Shown here one piece after another: positions 1 to 11,669 of a stretch of 64,000 bases of DNA. A model generated the notes under the pieces. That model did not search any database and was not told the origin of the DNA. It saw only the letters and a program-made list of their open reading frames with translations. This stretch comes from Sternotherus odoratus. Lineage: Eukaryota > Chordata > Testudines > Kinosternidae. The stretch spans positions 39,558,890-39,622,889 of the forward strand of contig JAVMKO010000003.1 of the NCBI GenBank assembly GCA_032164245.1, read 5' to 3'. Position numbers and translations under genes: made by a program. Position 1 is the stretch's first letter. Every line of letters starts with the position of its first letter.

Positions 1-1735
1 ACACATTATAATAAATTGATTTTACCTCACTAGGTTCTGCTTGCTTAGCCTTAGACCCAGCAAGCTGTATCTCATTCACTTTCAACCATTTTGTGCACAA
101 ACATGATTAGTAAAAAAAGCCCTACAGTTCATGGGATGCACATTTATAATGCTTTCATTAGAAAAATATTCGCAGGAAGCTTTGAAAGCTACACCAAGGC
201 AGCATTGTTCCTTCAAAGACAAACATGAAATATCCTGCAATACTATTTCATTCTCAAAAAGACAGGTAACAAAGTACTGCATCAGGCTCCATTGCTACCT
301 ATTACATTAGATTATTTTCTCAGTACTTAAATGTGACACCAATCCTGAGGCCCACACCAATGCTCTAATACTTGTGTGATATTTTAGGGTTCACACAGGC
401 CACTGAGGGGCTCAATCACCATCTGCCATGTAACCCTGGGTGTTTTGTGACTATTCAGCTTTGGTCCAGAGCTCTGACTCACACCTGCCCCCAAGCCTCA
501 CCCTGACTATACCCAACCTGGTTCCTCCTTGCAGGCTGACCTTAGTATGCTCCAGCTCTGAATTCAACCCATAATAGTGCTACTGCAGGAACCTGTCCCT
601 CTCACTGACTCTCACAGAGAAAGTGTTAAGTTTGCTGCCTTTATCCTGTTAGCTGACTAGAAGCACTCACTTTACTGAACTTACACAGCACTGATCATTT
701 ATAATGATAGGTAGTAAGTTTTATTAACATAGTATCACTTAATCCACATTTTTTGTTAAAGAACTAAAGGAAGAAATAGTTGCAACCAAATAAAAGTGAA
801 AACACTTCTCTAACAGTTTAAAACTTAATCTAGAAAGATACAATCTTTGTTTCAGATGGTTTCTCTAACCCGCAATCTCCTGTCCACCTTCTGGCCAGGA
901 CCCATCACTAAAATCAAATTGTTCTGTCTCCTAAGGTGAAGGCTAAAGATGGAGTCTTTCTGTGTTCCTTCTATCCCGAAAGGGATATCTGTATCTTACA
1001 GGTCAAGAAGGCCTGCTGGGGATTCTGTCTTGTGTGCCATGTTAATTCCCTGTCTTTTGAGTTCAGAATCAGGAAAACACTCACTGGTTTAGCTTGATGG
1101 CTTTGTTTCCTTCTAATATGTAAATTGAGATAAACCCACTTTCCTTTGCCTAGGACAGACCTGTTTATTACCTTTTCCTAGGCTAGGCTATCTGGTCTTA
1201 AACAACATACCAAGAGTATTCATAACTTCACAAATAATGTTAGGAAATACATTATATAATTATATTAATAACCACTGTGTTATTATGTTTCATATACCTC
1301 ACAAAGCATATTTAGTACAGATATTATTGCAGCAGTGGAGGGTGTGAATACAAGGGTGACTAGGGTCACAGCTTGGTATTTGTGTCCTTAGCTAAAGATT
1401 TCCATGAAAGAGAAAACGGATATGCATTGCTGATTCATAGATTCCAAGAACACCGGTGACAGAATTTTTCCCAAAATAATTCCTAGACCAGACCTTTTAG
1501 AAAAAATAGTCTATTTTGATTTAAAATTGCTAGTGATGGAGAATCCAGCATGACTCTTGGTAAATTGCTTCAATGATCAATTACTCTTACTATTAAAAAT
1601 TTACACCTTGGTGCCGCAGATGGGCCATGCAAATATAAACAAACTGTCTGGTGGCTTGCCAGTGGATTACCCTGACAGGCTGCATGTTGCCCACCACTGA
1701 CCTGTAAGTTGGTAATCAAGTCCCGCTCAAGCTTC
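1..1735. other. Intergenic DNA, no gene seen
   Basis: No reading frame here resembles a protein; the longest is 66 codons. The stretch around 400-740 is richer in C and T than its surroundings and could be an eroded retroelement, but I see no paired ends or target duplication to prove it. Confidence 0.6.
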
Positions 1736-1988
1736 TGTTTGTTAAGCTAAATAGACTCAAGAAGCTCAATCTATCACTGTAAGGTATGTTTTCTAATCCT
1801 TTGATCATTCTCATGGCTCTTCTCTGAACCTTCTCCAGTTCATCAACATCCCTCTTGAATTACAGGCAGCAGAACAGGACACAGTTGCACCAGCGCCAAA
1901 TACAGAGGTAAAATCACCTCTCAGCTCCTACTTCAGATTTCCATATTTACTCATCCAAGGAACAGTTTAGCTCTTCTGGTAACAGCTC
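1736..1988 (-). mobile_element. CR1 LINE fragment
   Basis: Read on the minus strand this matches the CR1 block that encodes the end of the reverse transcriptase (agaaccttctccagttcatc region on the plus strand, followed by the tract corresponding to 'one cannot treat as host gene' arginine-rich C-terminal codons). It is heavily mutated, has no open frame and is truncated at both ends. At 1745-1780 a short block appears reversed relative to the rest of the copy. Confidence 0.7.
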
Positions 1989-2050
1989 ATGTGTGAATAT
2001 TCCACCCCACTAAGTTTTGCCAGCATAAGGGGTAGTGTAGACATAGCCTT
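1988..2050. mobile_element. Terminal fragment of a short DNA transposon
   Basis: The block ends in ggtagtgtagacatagcctt, the type of terminus shared by several short non-autonomous DNA elements in this window (compare 29,078-29,098). Only one end is present, directly after the CR1 fragment. Confidence 0.5.
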
Positions 2051-2578
2051 AGAGTGTCCTAGCTAAATACAAGATCAAACAAATAATTTAGAATAAATAG
2101 TTCTAAGGGATCATTCAAGATGAAGTGGCCAATTAACACCCCTTCAGTCACAGGACAAAAGAGGAGTTAGTAGTTTAAAAATTGTTGTAATAAGCCATAA
2201 ATCCAGTGCCTTTATTAAGACCATGATTTTTAATGTCGAGCAAAGTTATTAATCTACACTCTAAGACTTGTCTTTTGAAGATGTTGTGCAGGTTTCCTTT
2301 AAGTATGAGGACTTAGAGGAAAGATATGGAGTGGTCATTTTGTGAAAAATGTTTGTCCATGGGTGACAGGGTGTTTTATCTTTTATCATTTGTCTGTGTG
2401 AGTTCATTCAAGAACATAGTGATAGTCTGATTTTACGCGCATAATTGTTATTGGGACATTTAGTAAACTGGATGAGGTATACCACATGTTGTGATAGGCA
2501 TGTGTAGTGTTCCCACTAAACCCCCTTTTTGTCCTAAGAATGGAGAGAAGTTAAGGGGCACTTCACTTTGAATGGTGT
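2051..2578. other. Intergenic DNA, nothing recognised
   Basis: AT-rich sequence without a convincing open frame, inverted repeat or known repeat motif. Confidence 0.5.
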
Positions 2579-2710
2579 CTTAGGGCAGGTCTACACTTAA
2601 AACACTGCATTGATACAGTTGAGTCACTGTATTGCTTAAGTGACGTGTCCACAGGGGAGCTTCTCCCACTGATGTAGTTAATCCACCTCACTGAGAAGTG
2701 GTAGCTGTCA
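2579..2710. mobile_element. Non-autonomous DNA transposon fragment
   Basis: Starts with ttagggcaggtctacact, the outer end of a common turtle MITE family, and continues with the family's internal block (gagcttctcccactgatg). The opposite end is missing, so the copy is truncated near 2710. Confidence 0.55.
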
Positions 2711-2924
2711 TCAGAGGCTACAGTTGTGGTGCTCTGCTCTTGTTTGATCATGGTAGCAGTCAGTTGCATGCGTGTGTTCCCTCTGTGTGCTGCCCTGGCT
2801 CTGCGCAGATAGCTGACACAGCAGACCCCGAGAGAACCCCCAATGACCACAGACTCCGATAAGATACAAAGGCACCGGGCCAGGTTTATAGTCAAATGAA
2901 GCACAGTTATAGTTTCCAGCAGAC

Positions 2925-3090
2925 TCTACAGAACATACTACCTCCTCCACCTTTTCCACCACCTCCTTAGGTAACCCATTCCAGTGTTTCACCATGCTCC
3001 TAGTGAAAAAGGTTTTCCTAATATCAACCTAAACCGCTCCCACTTCAACCTGAAACCATTACTCCTTGTTCTGTCACCTGATGCAGCCTG
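2925..3090 (-). mobile_element. CR1 LINE 3' end fragment
   Basis: The minus strand reads as the CR1 3' region: a peptide of the type VKHWNGLPKEVVE, typical of the last coding block of CR1 ORF2, with the conserved tract ccattactccttgttctgtc on the plus strand. No full open frame remains. Confidence 0.8.
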
Positions 3091-5439
3091 TGATAAATAC
3101 AGGAATGATCTGTGAAATTCAGATTTGGACCTGGATTTGAATGCTCCTCCTCATCCCACACCTAGAGATTTTTGGAGCTGGATTTTTGGTTCAGGCCCAT
3201 CTGAATATTTGAGACTGTCCCTTGAGAAGTGGGACGCTGCCTCATGTTCTTTTGCTTTTTTATCAGTAGGATTCAGCCTGCATGTTGAATGTTCCAGCTG
3301 ATTCCGAATGTTCAGGAAGAAGCCCTGCTAACTTACTGCTGAAAGTGAATATAACAAACTTACTTGCCCAATCCTAACAATTAGGAATGGGTTTGGGAGG
3401 ATTTTCAGTAGTCATCACATTAATTTTATATATATAAACTGGGGCACTGACCTTTTTCTAAGGTGAGAAAGGGCTGCTTCTGTAACTTATGTAGAAGTTA
3501 CATTCGTTTTCAAATGCACTGAAGTGTAAGGTTCAAGGTATATGGTTTGTAGATGTGTATACCAGTCCTGAGTGCTTTTATATTTAAACCTGTGTTAAAT
3601 GGAGCATGTCTTGGTATTACTGAGTCTCTGGCTAAGCAGACAGGACAATCAGGTAAGGATCAGTGGTTACCTTCTTATTTTAAAATATTACTTAACTGTA
3701 CTTCCATTAACAAGCATGCAAGCATTTTTTCATACATTTTCAAAATACTTTACTTGCAAACTGAAATCTACAGCCTCTATGCACAATTTGTGACATAAAC
3801 CACTTCACACAGAAAAAGGGCAAAATCCATTACCCTGCGTATTTGGGATCTATGTGGTTGGACTGCTGAGCAGTCAGTGTCCTGAAATCCCACATCCTGC
3901 AGCTGCTGTTTTAGCTCTGGGGCTGGAATAGAAATGCACCCCCTTCACACTGGTAGTGTGGGCTACCAGCTCTGTATAAAAGTCCAATTGTGGAGCCAAA
4001 CCTTGTCCAGACTGGATCATAACTGTCCATAGTGCACATGCACATAGGGCGTATACAGTCACTGATATGCAGTGCTACGTGATGTGGAGGGCCTTGCATT
4101 GATTCTCTGCACCACAAGGAAGTATTCCCTTTTCTCTCGCACCCACATTCACAACTTTACTTTAACTATGTTCCACTCTCCCAAGTACATGCAGATATTA
4201 CATTTGTGTTTATAGTTGTACACATCCAGAAAATGGAAAAAAAAGATTTTCCTCTATCTTGACAGGCACTTTCCCAGGTTCAGAATATGTGCAATACTTT
4301 GGGTGGTGGGTGGAGATGTGGGGTAAGAAAATTAAGCAAACTTAATTCTCATGAAGGTGCCATGTTGCCAGCAGGTAAAACTGAAGTGCTGTAATTATTC
4401 ACCAAACAGATGCTGTAAGTGTGATGTAAATATGGCTCAACTATAATCTAACTCCCTTTGGAGGGAGAGAGAAGCAATTGTCTCTGTACTTGTTCAGTCC
4501 TTCTTGCTTCTGCTGAAATGGCTAATTGGGGTGGTGGTGTCTGTTAAGGAGCTGCTTATCCATCAGACACTGCACTGAGCCAACCGACTCACTTCACACC
4601 AGCTTCTGAGTGTTCATCATATGGGAATATATTTTAGTCAATAAGTAACCAAGGAAGATTTGTACCAATGCCTTAGAAGTAAACATTTCTGCACTCATTT
4701 TCCCTTGAGTCATTCAGTCCACTAATTCTATGCCTAACTGATCAATATGAAAAGGAATCTAGTACAGAGCCAAAGGTATTTTCACATTAATAGCCCAAAG
4801 TGCACTTGAAACTTAGTCATTGAATAATAAGGATGGCTTGTCACCTGAGTTTTAATAAATGATTTAAATAATTATACATTGCAAATAAGTTTGTGTAGTT
4901 TTTCTTGCAACCTGAGTAAGTCTTTTCTGAGCTAGAAACTAAGAAGAGTTCATGTTTGCTCTCTGAAACATTTGGTTACTCTAACTATCCTTGTCAATAT
5001 TTGTTGTAATTTATAATATTGCCATTTGCTCGATTATCTGAATGATATGGTTTTGGACCTTATAGGGACATTGCATATTCGTTGCTTCAGAAGTAATGGA
5101 ATTTATAACATGGTCATCAAAGAAGATTCAGGGGTGGAGTGATCATGCCCCAAAGAGTATATTTGAATTTTCATTTTTCAAAAACTTTGGGCCCAGTCCT
5201 ACTCATAGTGATGTCAACAGCTATCATGTGGAGTGAATGGACTCTTATATATTTTATGTGATCGTGGTATTTCAAAACTTTACAGTTGTTTCTGAGCAAA
5301 CAAATGTTTATACTGATCGGTTTTAGGTCAATTGTAAAGGTTAAGTGTCGGACAGGATGCAGTCCTCTAATCCAGATGCTGAAAATATTAAAAAGACTAA
5401 TTTCACATAATGGGATAACCCGCATATCTTCACATTCTC
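3091..5439. other. Intergenic DNA, no gene seen
   Basis: Frames of up to 81 codons occur but have no family resemblance, and none has splice or promoter context. No paired inverted ends were found. Confidence 0.55.
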
Positions 5440-5490
5440 TGGATAGATAGATAGATAGATCTATATCTATATATATATATATGGATATGG

Positions 5491-5524
<34 letters not shown>

Positions 5525-5525
5525 C
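5440..5525. repeat. Compound microsatellite (GATA)n (TA)n (TG)n
   Basis: Runs of gata, then ta with interspersed tatc and ggatat, then (tg)8 or more. The block abuts the Penelope-like tail that follows, and copies of that family often carry such repeats at this place, so it probably belongs to the element. Frames reading through it, with repeated Tyr-Ile or Ser-Ile, are artefacts. Confidence 0.9.
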
Positions 5526-5622
5526 TTCCTACTGTATTTTCCAGTCCATGCATCTGATGAAATGGGTTTTAGCCGATGGGAGCTTATGCCCAAATAAATG
5601 TGTTAGTCTCTAAGGTGCCACC
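5526..5622 (+). mobile_element. Penelope-like element tail, old copy
   Basis: Contains gcatctgatgaaatgggt, a short stem, gcttatgcccaaataaatg and gttagtctctaaggtgcca. This is the same layout as the younger copies at 25.5, 49.3 and 61.1 kb but of a different subfamily. CTGATGA at 5554-5560 equals the hammerhead ribozyme core box; the expected GAAA box is decayed to GGGA. The 3' end is cut off at about 5622. Confidence 0.7.
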
Positions 5623-5639
5623 TGACTTTCAGCCAGGGA

Positions 5640-7640
5640 GAAGAAACAATATCATATAACTTAGGTAACTAGTCAAACACAGCAAATAGAAAAGTGCCAG
5701 TCAAAGGCAATTCCTTTGGGATGCTGGCAAACTGTTGTCTTACACTAATGTGTGAAAACTAAATACATTAGTAGAAATTAGGATCAATTTGGTAACAGAA
5801 AAATAATTATCATTGTAATAATAACTAAAGGGGAAAGATGCAATATTATTTCTAAATTGTTTGGGTATTTTATTAACAATGAAGTATTACCATACTTTAA
5901 AACTATGCAATTATGCTTCATTTTTGGTTTTTGTCTTCATATAGCAATTTAAATACCAGAAGCATTACTTTCACCAGTTCTGTATCAGGTTTTAAATGTC
6001 AGCCAGGGAAAGAAGCAGATCAAATTGAAATGAGTATATCTGTCACAAATCAGTTACTCCCCAATCCTAAAACAATTAAAACCAAACCTGTTTTCTAGTA
6101 GTTCAGCATAGGTTAGTTTCTAATTTATTAGGAATAGATAATTACCTCATGGTGATTGAAGGTAAAATCCAAATCTGGTTGAAACATGATCACATTCATT
6201 TACTGACACAATCATTCTATAGCCAGATTACAAAAAAGTTTAAATATGATTCAGGTACCACATGGTTATAAATGTACCAACACCACTAAATGTTCATTTA
6301 GTAGTGAAATTGGTCTTACATCGTAAGTCTAGGGTTCAGAAAAAGTAAACTGCAGTGAGAGGGGGGAAACTGCTTGCCTGCAGCCATGATGCTGGGGACA
6401 CATTTTACTGTGATCAGCATATTCAAACTATCAGCATACCGCTAATTATCAGTAAATTACTGTATTTACCAGTTTACAAGGACAAATTCTAACCTATTTA
6501 AATTCAAAGGCATTTAAATTCAATATGCCAATTAAACAATCAGACAGAATGGAAATTAAATCTGTTAAATTATAGCTTTGCCATTACAACAGCAAACTAA
6601 TAAATTAATGAGAAACAATAGAGTTCCTCTGATGTTTTAATTGGCTGCTTCTGCACTAGGTCATGTTAATTCAAGCATTCCAGCCTTTAGGAAGACATCC
6701 AGAGCTGGACACTACACCAGGAAAGGAATAGCCCCTGGGGCAGTAGAGAGGTTGTTTGCACGACCACCTTCCTCACAAGTTCAGCCAGTGCTGGGCTCCA
6801 TATAAGCCCCGCCTATGGAGGCTGCAGTGGGAAAGCGCTGAATCAATTGTGGCCTGGATGTCCTGGCCACAACACCCTGTGGCGAGCACCACTGATTCTT
6901 CAGGCTGTGCTGGCCTCCTAATGGAGGGAAAGTTGCAGCCTTTTTACACCATAGGCAGCCCCCCCTCCAAGTAGGCTGTCTGCTGTTGGAGCTCTGTGCC
7001 TGGGACTACACTATCAGCTGCTCTTGGTGATCTGCAAATGAATCTGGCTCTGAAGTTTCCAATCATATTTGTTTCATTCAAATATACTTTTTATTTTTCT
7101 TGGTTGCTAGCAGCAACTTAGAAACTCACAGCTGAAATCTATTAGTAAACTGAGGTGATCTCTCTCTCTCTGTACTACCTGTTTATTTGCTACCAGCTGT
7201 GAAATTGGGTGTCACTTGTTTGCATCCTGTTTCTATTTCCTGGTCCATGAGTACCAGCATATTGATTTGATCATGCTCAGGAACTGCACATTTTCCTTTA
7301 CTCTGCAGTATTTCTATTTTGTTTTCTGCAGCTTCAGAGACATACACACGTCTTTACATGTCATGCTTACTCTTCAAGCTTTAAATACCATATCAGTGTT
7401 AGCACAATATGTTTCCCCTTGTTTCTCTATTATGCTTAAGTTTTTTCCTACATACAAAATGAATTTGTTCATCCTCCTTCTCAAATGGCTGTTAGGTGCC
7501 TGACTTCTAAGCAAAGCTGTGATCCAACCACCCTTCAAATCACATCTCTTCTTTGGTCTTGTTCATATCCAAGTGTTTGCCTGCCACAGACCCAAGGAAA
7601 AAATACCTCACTGGGAGAGAATAATCCTATCTGTGTCCTT
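5640..7640. other. Intergenic DNA, no gene seen
   Basis: Mostly AT-rich, with a GC-richer patch at about 6690-7030 containing a ccatataag box. Frames of 61 to 72 codons there have no recognisable protein character. No repeat family is assigned. Confidence 0.5.
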
Positions 7641-7644
7641 TCAC

Positions 7645-7715
7645 TGAGGTCAGGTCTACGCAGGCATTGCTGGTATAGCTATACCAATATACTATACCAG
7701 CCAAGCATTCCCCCC
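7645..7715. mobile_element. DNA transposon end fragment
   Basis: The run gaggtcaggtctacgcaggc followed by repeated tatagctatacc blocks resembles the outer end of a turtle MITE family whose ends start ggtctacac. The other end was not found. Confidence 0.4.
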
Positions 7716-8094
7716 GAAATGGTAACAAACTCTTTCTCCCCAAAACCAGATCTAACTCCTCAAGTTGCAGCATCAGCCCACCACACTAACTGGAGTTTCT
7801 CTATTTCTGAGGCTACATAACACATTTTGGTCAATGCAAGTTACATGAGCATAAAGCTGCCATAGTTAGTATATCACTAATACACGTGTTGGTACCATAC
7901 ACACTCACTAGGAGTTCATGTTGACGCAAAGTGCAATGCACTAGTGATAGGTATTCCAGTGTGCCATCCACCACCCAGCAGTGCAATGCCTTCTGGGGAA
8001 TTTTCCCAACGTGTTGTGGGGCACAAGTCGCACTGGAGAAGGGAAGTTGGGAGCAAGAAGTCAATTTCCCACTGTGATTGGTTGCCCCCCCTTT

Positions 8095-8450
8095 TTGGGT
8101 GCCACCTAATGTACTGGGGTACCACTGAGCCCACCCCCTGTTCCACCGGCCTGGGCTTCCTTACACTGTCCTGCTGAACCAGGCCCTCAAACCTCCTCCA
8201 GCACATACACAGGTAGGGACATACCCAGCTGCAGAAAGACACAGACACTGAAATCAGCACTGCATGAGAAGACTCAGCTAGGGAATTGCCCAGCACTCGG
8301 GTGTAAGCCCGAAACTGCATTGTCTTGCACTGCACAGAAAAATGTACTGCGTAAGCTCATGAAATCCAACCCTGCTCCCAATATGGAGGAAGATATACAC
8401 AGCTTTGATGGTGGGGATTCAGTGAAGAATGACCCCTGATTACGTCACTC
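8095..8450. mobile_element. Possible LTR remnant
   Basis: GC-richer block with ccaccggcctgggcttcctt and cctccagcacatacacaggt, which resembles part of a chelonian retroviral-type LTR. No TG...CA ends or target duplication are visible, so the class is tentative. Confidence 0.3.
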
Positions 8451-8966
8451 CCCTGTCTTAAATAGGTTTTACATATGGTGGGAACTCTTTGTTTTCCAGT
8501 GTGATTTCCCACTCCATCCCCTTGTCCACATTCTTGTTGACCCCTCTAGTAGATTGGTGAAACATCGTTTCCCTCCTTTTTTCTCTACCCACTGCATCGA
8601 GGGCACTTGAAGAACCGTGGAAGCAGCATTGGACTGGTGGAGGGAAGTTGACTGAAGGAATTTTGCCAGTAAGCCTGCTAAAATATGTGATGAGAGAAGT
8701 CCTTTGTTTTGAATTCACTAGGCTTATTAAGTTAGGCGTTAGCTGTGTTTTATTTTTATTTCCTTTTAACCAATTCTGATTTTTATGTTTCATTACTTAT
8801 AGTCATTTAAAATCTATCCTTTGTAGTTAATAAAAAATTTTATGTTTTATCTAAGCCAGTGTATTTGTATTGAAGTGTAAAAGGCATCCCACATTAGAGA
8901 GCTGAGGGAACAAAGCTGTTCATCAGTCCAGATTGCATCCTGAGTATGTCACAGCTTGTACTTAAA
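8451..8966. other. Intergenic DNA, nothing recognised
   Basis: A minus-strand frame of 111 codons (8458-8793) has low-complexity Lys/Asn-rich ends and no family resemblance; treated as chance. Confidence 0.5.
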
Positions 8967-8968
8967 TA

Positions 8969-10119
8969 CAGTAACTCCTCGCTTAATGTTGTAGTTATGT
9001 TCCTGGAAAATGTGACTTTATGCAAAATGATGTCAAGTGAATCCTGCCAAGCGAATCCGATTTCCCCATAAGAATGAATGTAAATGGGGGGGTTAGGTTC
9101 CAGGGGAAAAAAATTTCACCTGACAAATATATATATATATACACACACAAACACATACACAGTATAAGTTTTAACAATTTTAAACAAACAGTTTAATATT
9201 GTATACAGCAATGAATGATTGTGAAGCTTGGTTGAGGTGGTGGAGTAAGAAAGTGGGATATTTCCCTGGGGATGTCTTGCTGAATGATGAAATAGCCCTC
9301 AAGGGTTAATACACTGTTGTTAATGTAGCCTCACACTCTACAAGGCAGCATGGACTGAGGCAGGAGGGAGGAAACACAATAGGTGCAGGGCAGTATCTGC
9401 AAACACTTCCCTGCAAAAACAACATGATGATGAGCCCATGCTATCCAGCTGGAGTGCATCACTCCTTCCTCCTGACAGCACATGCACGGCTGCACAGGTG
9501 TTGACTTTCCAAAGTGCTGAGGGTGGGGAGTGCGTGCATGAGTGAGAGAGAGATGTGCATTTCCCCCTTTAAGTACGCTGATCCCACTTCAAGTATGTTG
9601 TCCTTTTAAACAGATCAGCCAGTTTAGACAGGAAGCAACAGCTTCCAGCGAGCTCTCTCCTTTCTGTCCCTGAGCCCTGTCCCCCTCCTCCGCTTTCTGG
9701 GGAGGGGGTATGGAGCGGGCGCAGGAGCAGGGGGACATCCTGACAGCAGCACCCCTTTCCCCTCCTCCCCCAGCAAGCAGGAAGCTCCCGAGAGCAGCTC
9801 CAAGGCAGAGGGGCAGGTCAGGAGCAGCACAACAGTGGGGGAAGGGACAGCTGAACTGCTGCTGGGCAGCATCCAAGCCACAGATCTTACAGGGAATTTA
9901 GGGGAACTGTTCGGGGGGGGGGATGCTGGCCCCCCAGGTTCTAATCCCCACAAAGCGCGGCTGCTCTACCAGAGAATTCTGCAAGCAGTGGACAAAGCAG
10001 TAGGAGCCAAACAACTTTATATGGGAGCATTGTGAAACTTTAAATGAGCTTGTTCCCTAATAGATCAGCAATGTAACAATGAAACATTAACCAGGACAAC
10101 CTTAAATGAGGAGCTACTG
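8969..10119. mobile_element. Tigger/pogo-like non-autonomous DNA transposon
   Basis: The left end cagtaactcctcgcttaatg and the right end, which reads cagtagctcctcatttaagg on the minus strand, are inverted repeats with a few mismatches. Both are flanked by the dinucleotide TA (8967-8968 and 10120-10121), as expected for the Tc1/mariner/pogo superfamily. The 1,151-bp interior has no transposase frame; it holds a (TA)n(CA)n run near 9128-9165 and a GC-rich segment at 9650-9960. Confidence 0.75.
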
Positions 10120-10124
10120 TACTT

Positions 10125-10585
10125 TGCTGAACTGTGTCCTATATACCAAGCAAAACATGATTCTGTACTCTGGGTATATATTTTCTGAAGTGTTAAAACT
10201 ACATCGCTATATGACATAGAATTCATTTAAAGCAAATATTTACTCTTCCTAGCTCAAGTAAAACTTTCCATTATTTATAGATAACAACTCATGGAAAAAT
10301 TTTCAGATATTTCTATTGCAAGAGATTAGATCGCTTTTTTTTTTTTTAGATGGGGACCATATTTTTGTTCTTGAAAGTCCTGACAACAATGATATCTGTA
10401 ATCTCCTGTTTATTCACAGTGAACCATTCATATCGGAAGATTTTAAGTAAAGTTTCCCCAGACTAGGCTGCCAGTAGCCTCAACTCTGAGCAGCAAAAAC
10501 CACATTCTTCAGAAGCTGTGACTACATCAGACCTTTTGCTCACTTTTTTCTCAATGGTAAACTAAAAGGAACATTTAGTTGTTAG
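10125..10585. other. Intergenic DNA, nothing recognised
   Basis: AT-rich sequence with an A/T homopolymer near 10,336; no open frame of note. Confidence 0.5.
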
Positions 10586-10589
10586 AGTA

Positions 10590-10695
10590 TGGAGGTAAGG
10601 ATCTGGACTCCTAGGTTCCAGGCCCAGACCCATTGTACATTTGCTTTATACAACTGGGCAAGTTACTTAACTGTGTGCTTCCGTTTATGCAAGTC
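10590..10695 (+). mobile_element. MIR-like core SINE fragment
   Basis: ggactcctaggttccaggcc, then caactgggcaagttacttaa and a pyrimidine-rich continuation follow the order of the MIR core (tRNA-derived head, then the 'gggcaagt.actta' core). It is an ancient amniote repeat, strongly mutated. Confidence 0.6.
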
Positions 10696-10699
10696 AGTG

Positions 10700-11450
10700 A
10701 AGAATGTGACCCAGAATCTCATTTAATTCAGTACCTAACAATTCTTAACCAATGGTTTTATAACCCATGATTCTGCTGTTTTAATCATCCTTTTCCCTGT
10801 CATAAACCTTACTAAAAATTGATCGTTGACTCTGAATTCTTGATTATTCTTCTGTCCATTACCGGTACCCTACACTGTGTTCATTCTCCCTGTAGGTGTA
10901 GCTGCCTCCAGAGTTTGCCAGCACAACTCCATCGTTCCCCTGCTTGGGGGCAACACAAAACAGTTCACATTTAATGTGGGCTAAGGCCCTGATTCAGTGA
11001 GTTCTTAAATCAGAGTTCTATTGACTTTTAAGCATATGTTAAAGGGATTTGCTGAATTGGGGCCTTAGTGTACTCTCTCTGCTGTGATTCTAGCCCTGCC
11101 CAGTGCAGAACTCAATTCAAATTTTAACTGAATTTCCAGTCATCTTCAGCTAGCTCTTTTAATCCATGGATAAATAGTGGTAAAAGCTATACATTTTAGG
11201 AGCCACTGTGTCATGACCCACAGACTTTTACAGGTGCAGCCATGCTCCAACTCCCGGCAGCCACTGGGAATGGGTGTTAGCCCAGAGTCCATGTAGGGAT
11301 AGAGTCCAGAGCCCATGAAGCAGGAAAGTTGGGTCCCTTATTTCCTGAGTACCCAAAAGAGAGGGTAAGGGGGTAAGAGCCCTAAATTGTGCAGGTAACA
11401 ACCCCTCTCTCAGACATTTCTTCCTTTTTAGAACAATGTCTTAGGTTGTT
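10700..11450. other. Intergenic DNA, no gene seen
   Basis: No open frame of note. Short tracts such as gccctgattcagtgagttc resemble a dispersed low-copy turtle repeat, but boundaries cannot be set. Confidence 0.45.
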
Positions 11451-11454
11451 GTGT

Positions 11455-11665
11455 CTGGCAGTTGCCTAGACTGAGGCAAGGTGGGGATAGAGGTGGGGGT
11501 TCCCCAGAGAGGGGAGACCCTGAGACTGTGGAGGTACTTCAGGGGTGCAGCACCCTTGGGAAGAGGGCACAGGGGTCCAGGGAGGGACATGGGGCCAGTA
11601 GCAAGCAGGACATCGGCTGGACAGAGCTAATTCCCTGGACGACCAGAGGGACAGGTACTTTACAT
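11455..11665 (+). mobile_element. Partial copy of the LTR-like family at 41.3-42.0 kb
   Basis: This block aligns by eye with 41,750-41,940: shared order gactgaggcaaggtggggat, gagaccctgag, ggtgcagcaccct, gggacatggggcca, gacatcggctgg and agctaattcc. Only the last third of the family is present. An open frame of 102 codons through it is not protein-like. Confidence 0.7.
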
Positions 11666-11669
11666 GACA

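Noticed and set aside
5440..5525. CRISPR-like or regulatory tandem array
   Set aside because: Units are 2 to 4 bp, a simple microsatellite; no spacers.
5171..5593. Minus-strand frame of 140 codons with Tyr/Ile/Ser repeats
   Set aside because: It translates the (GATA)/(TA)/(TG) microsatellite.
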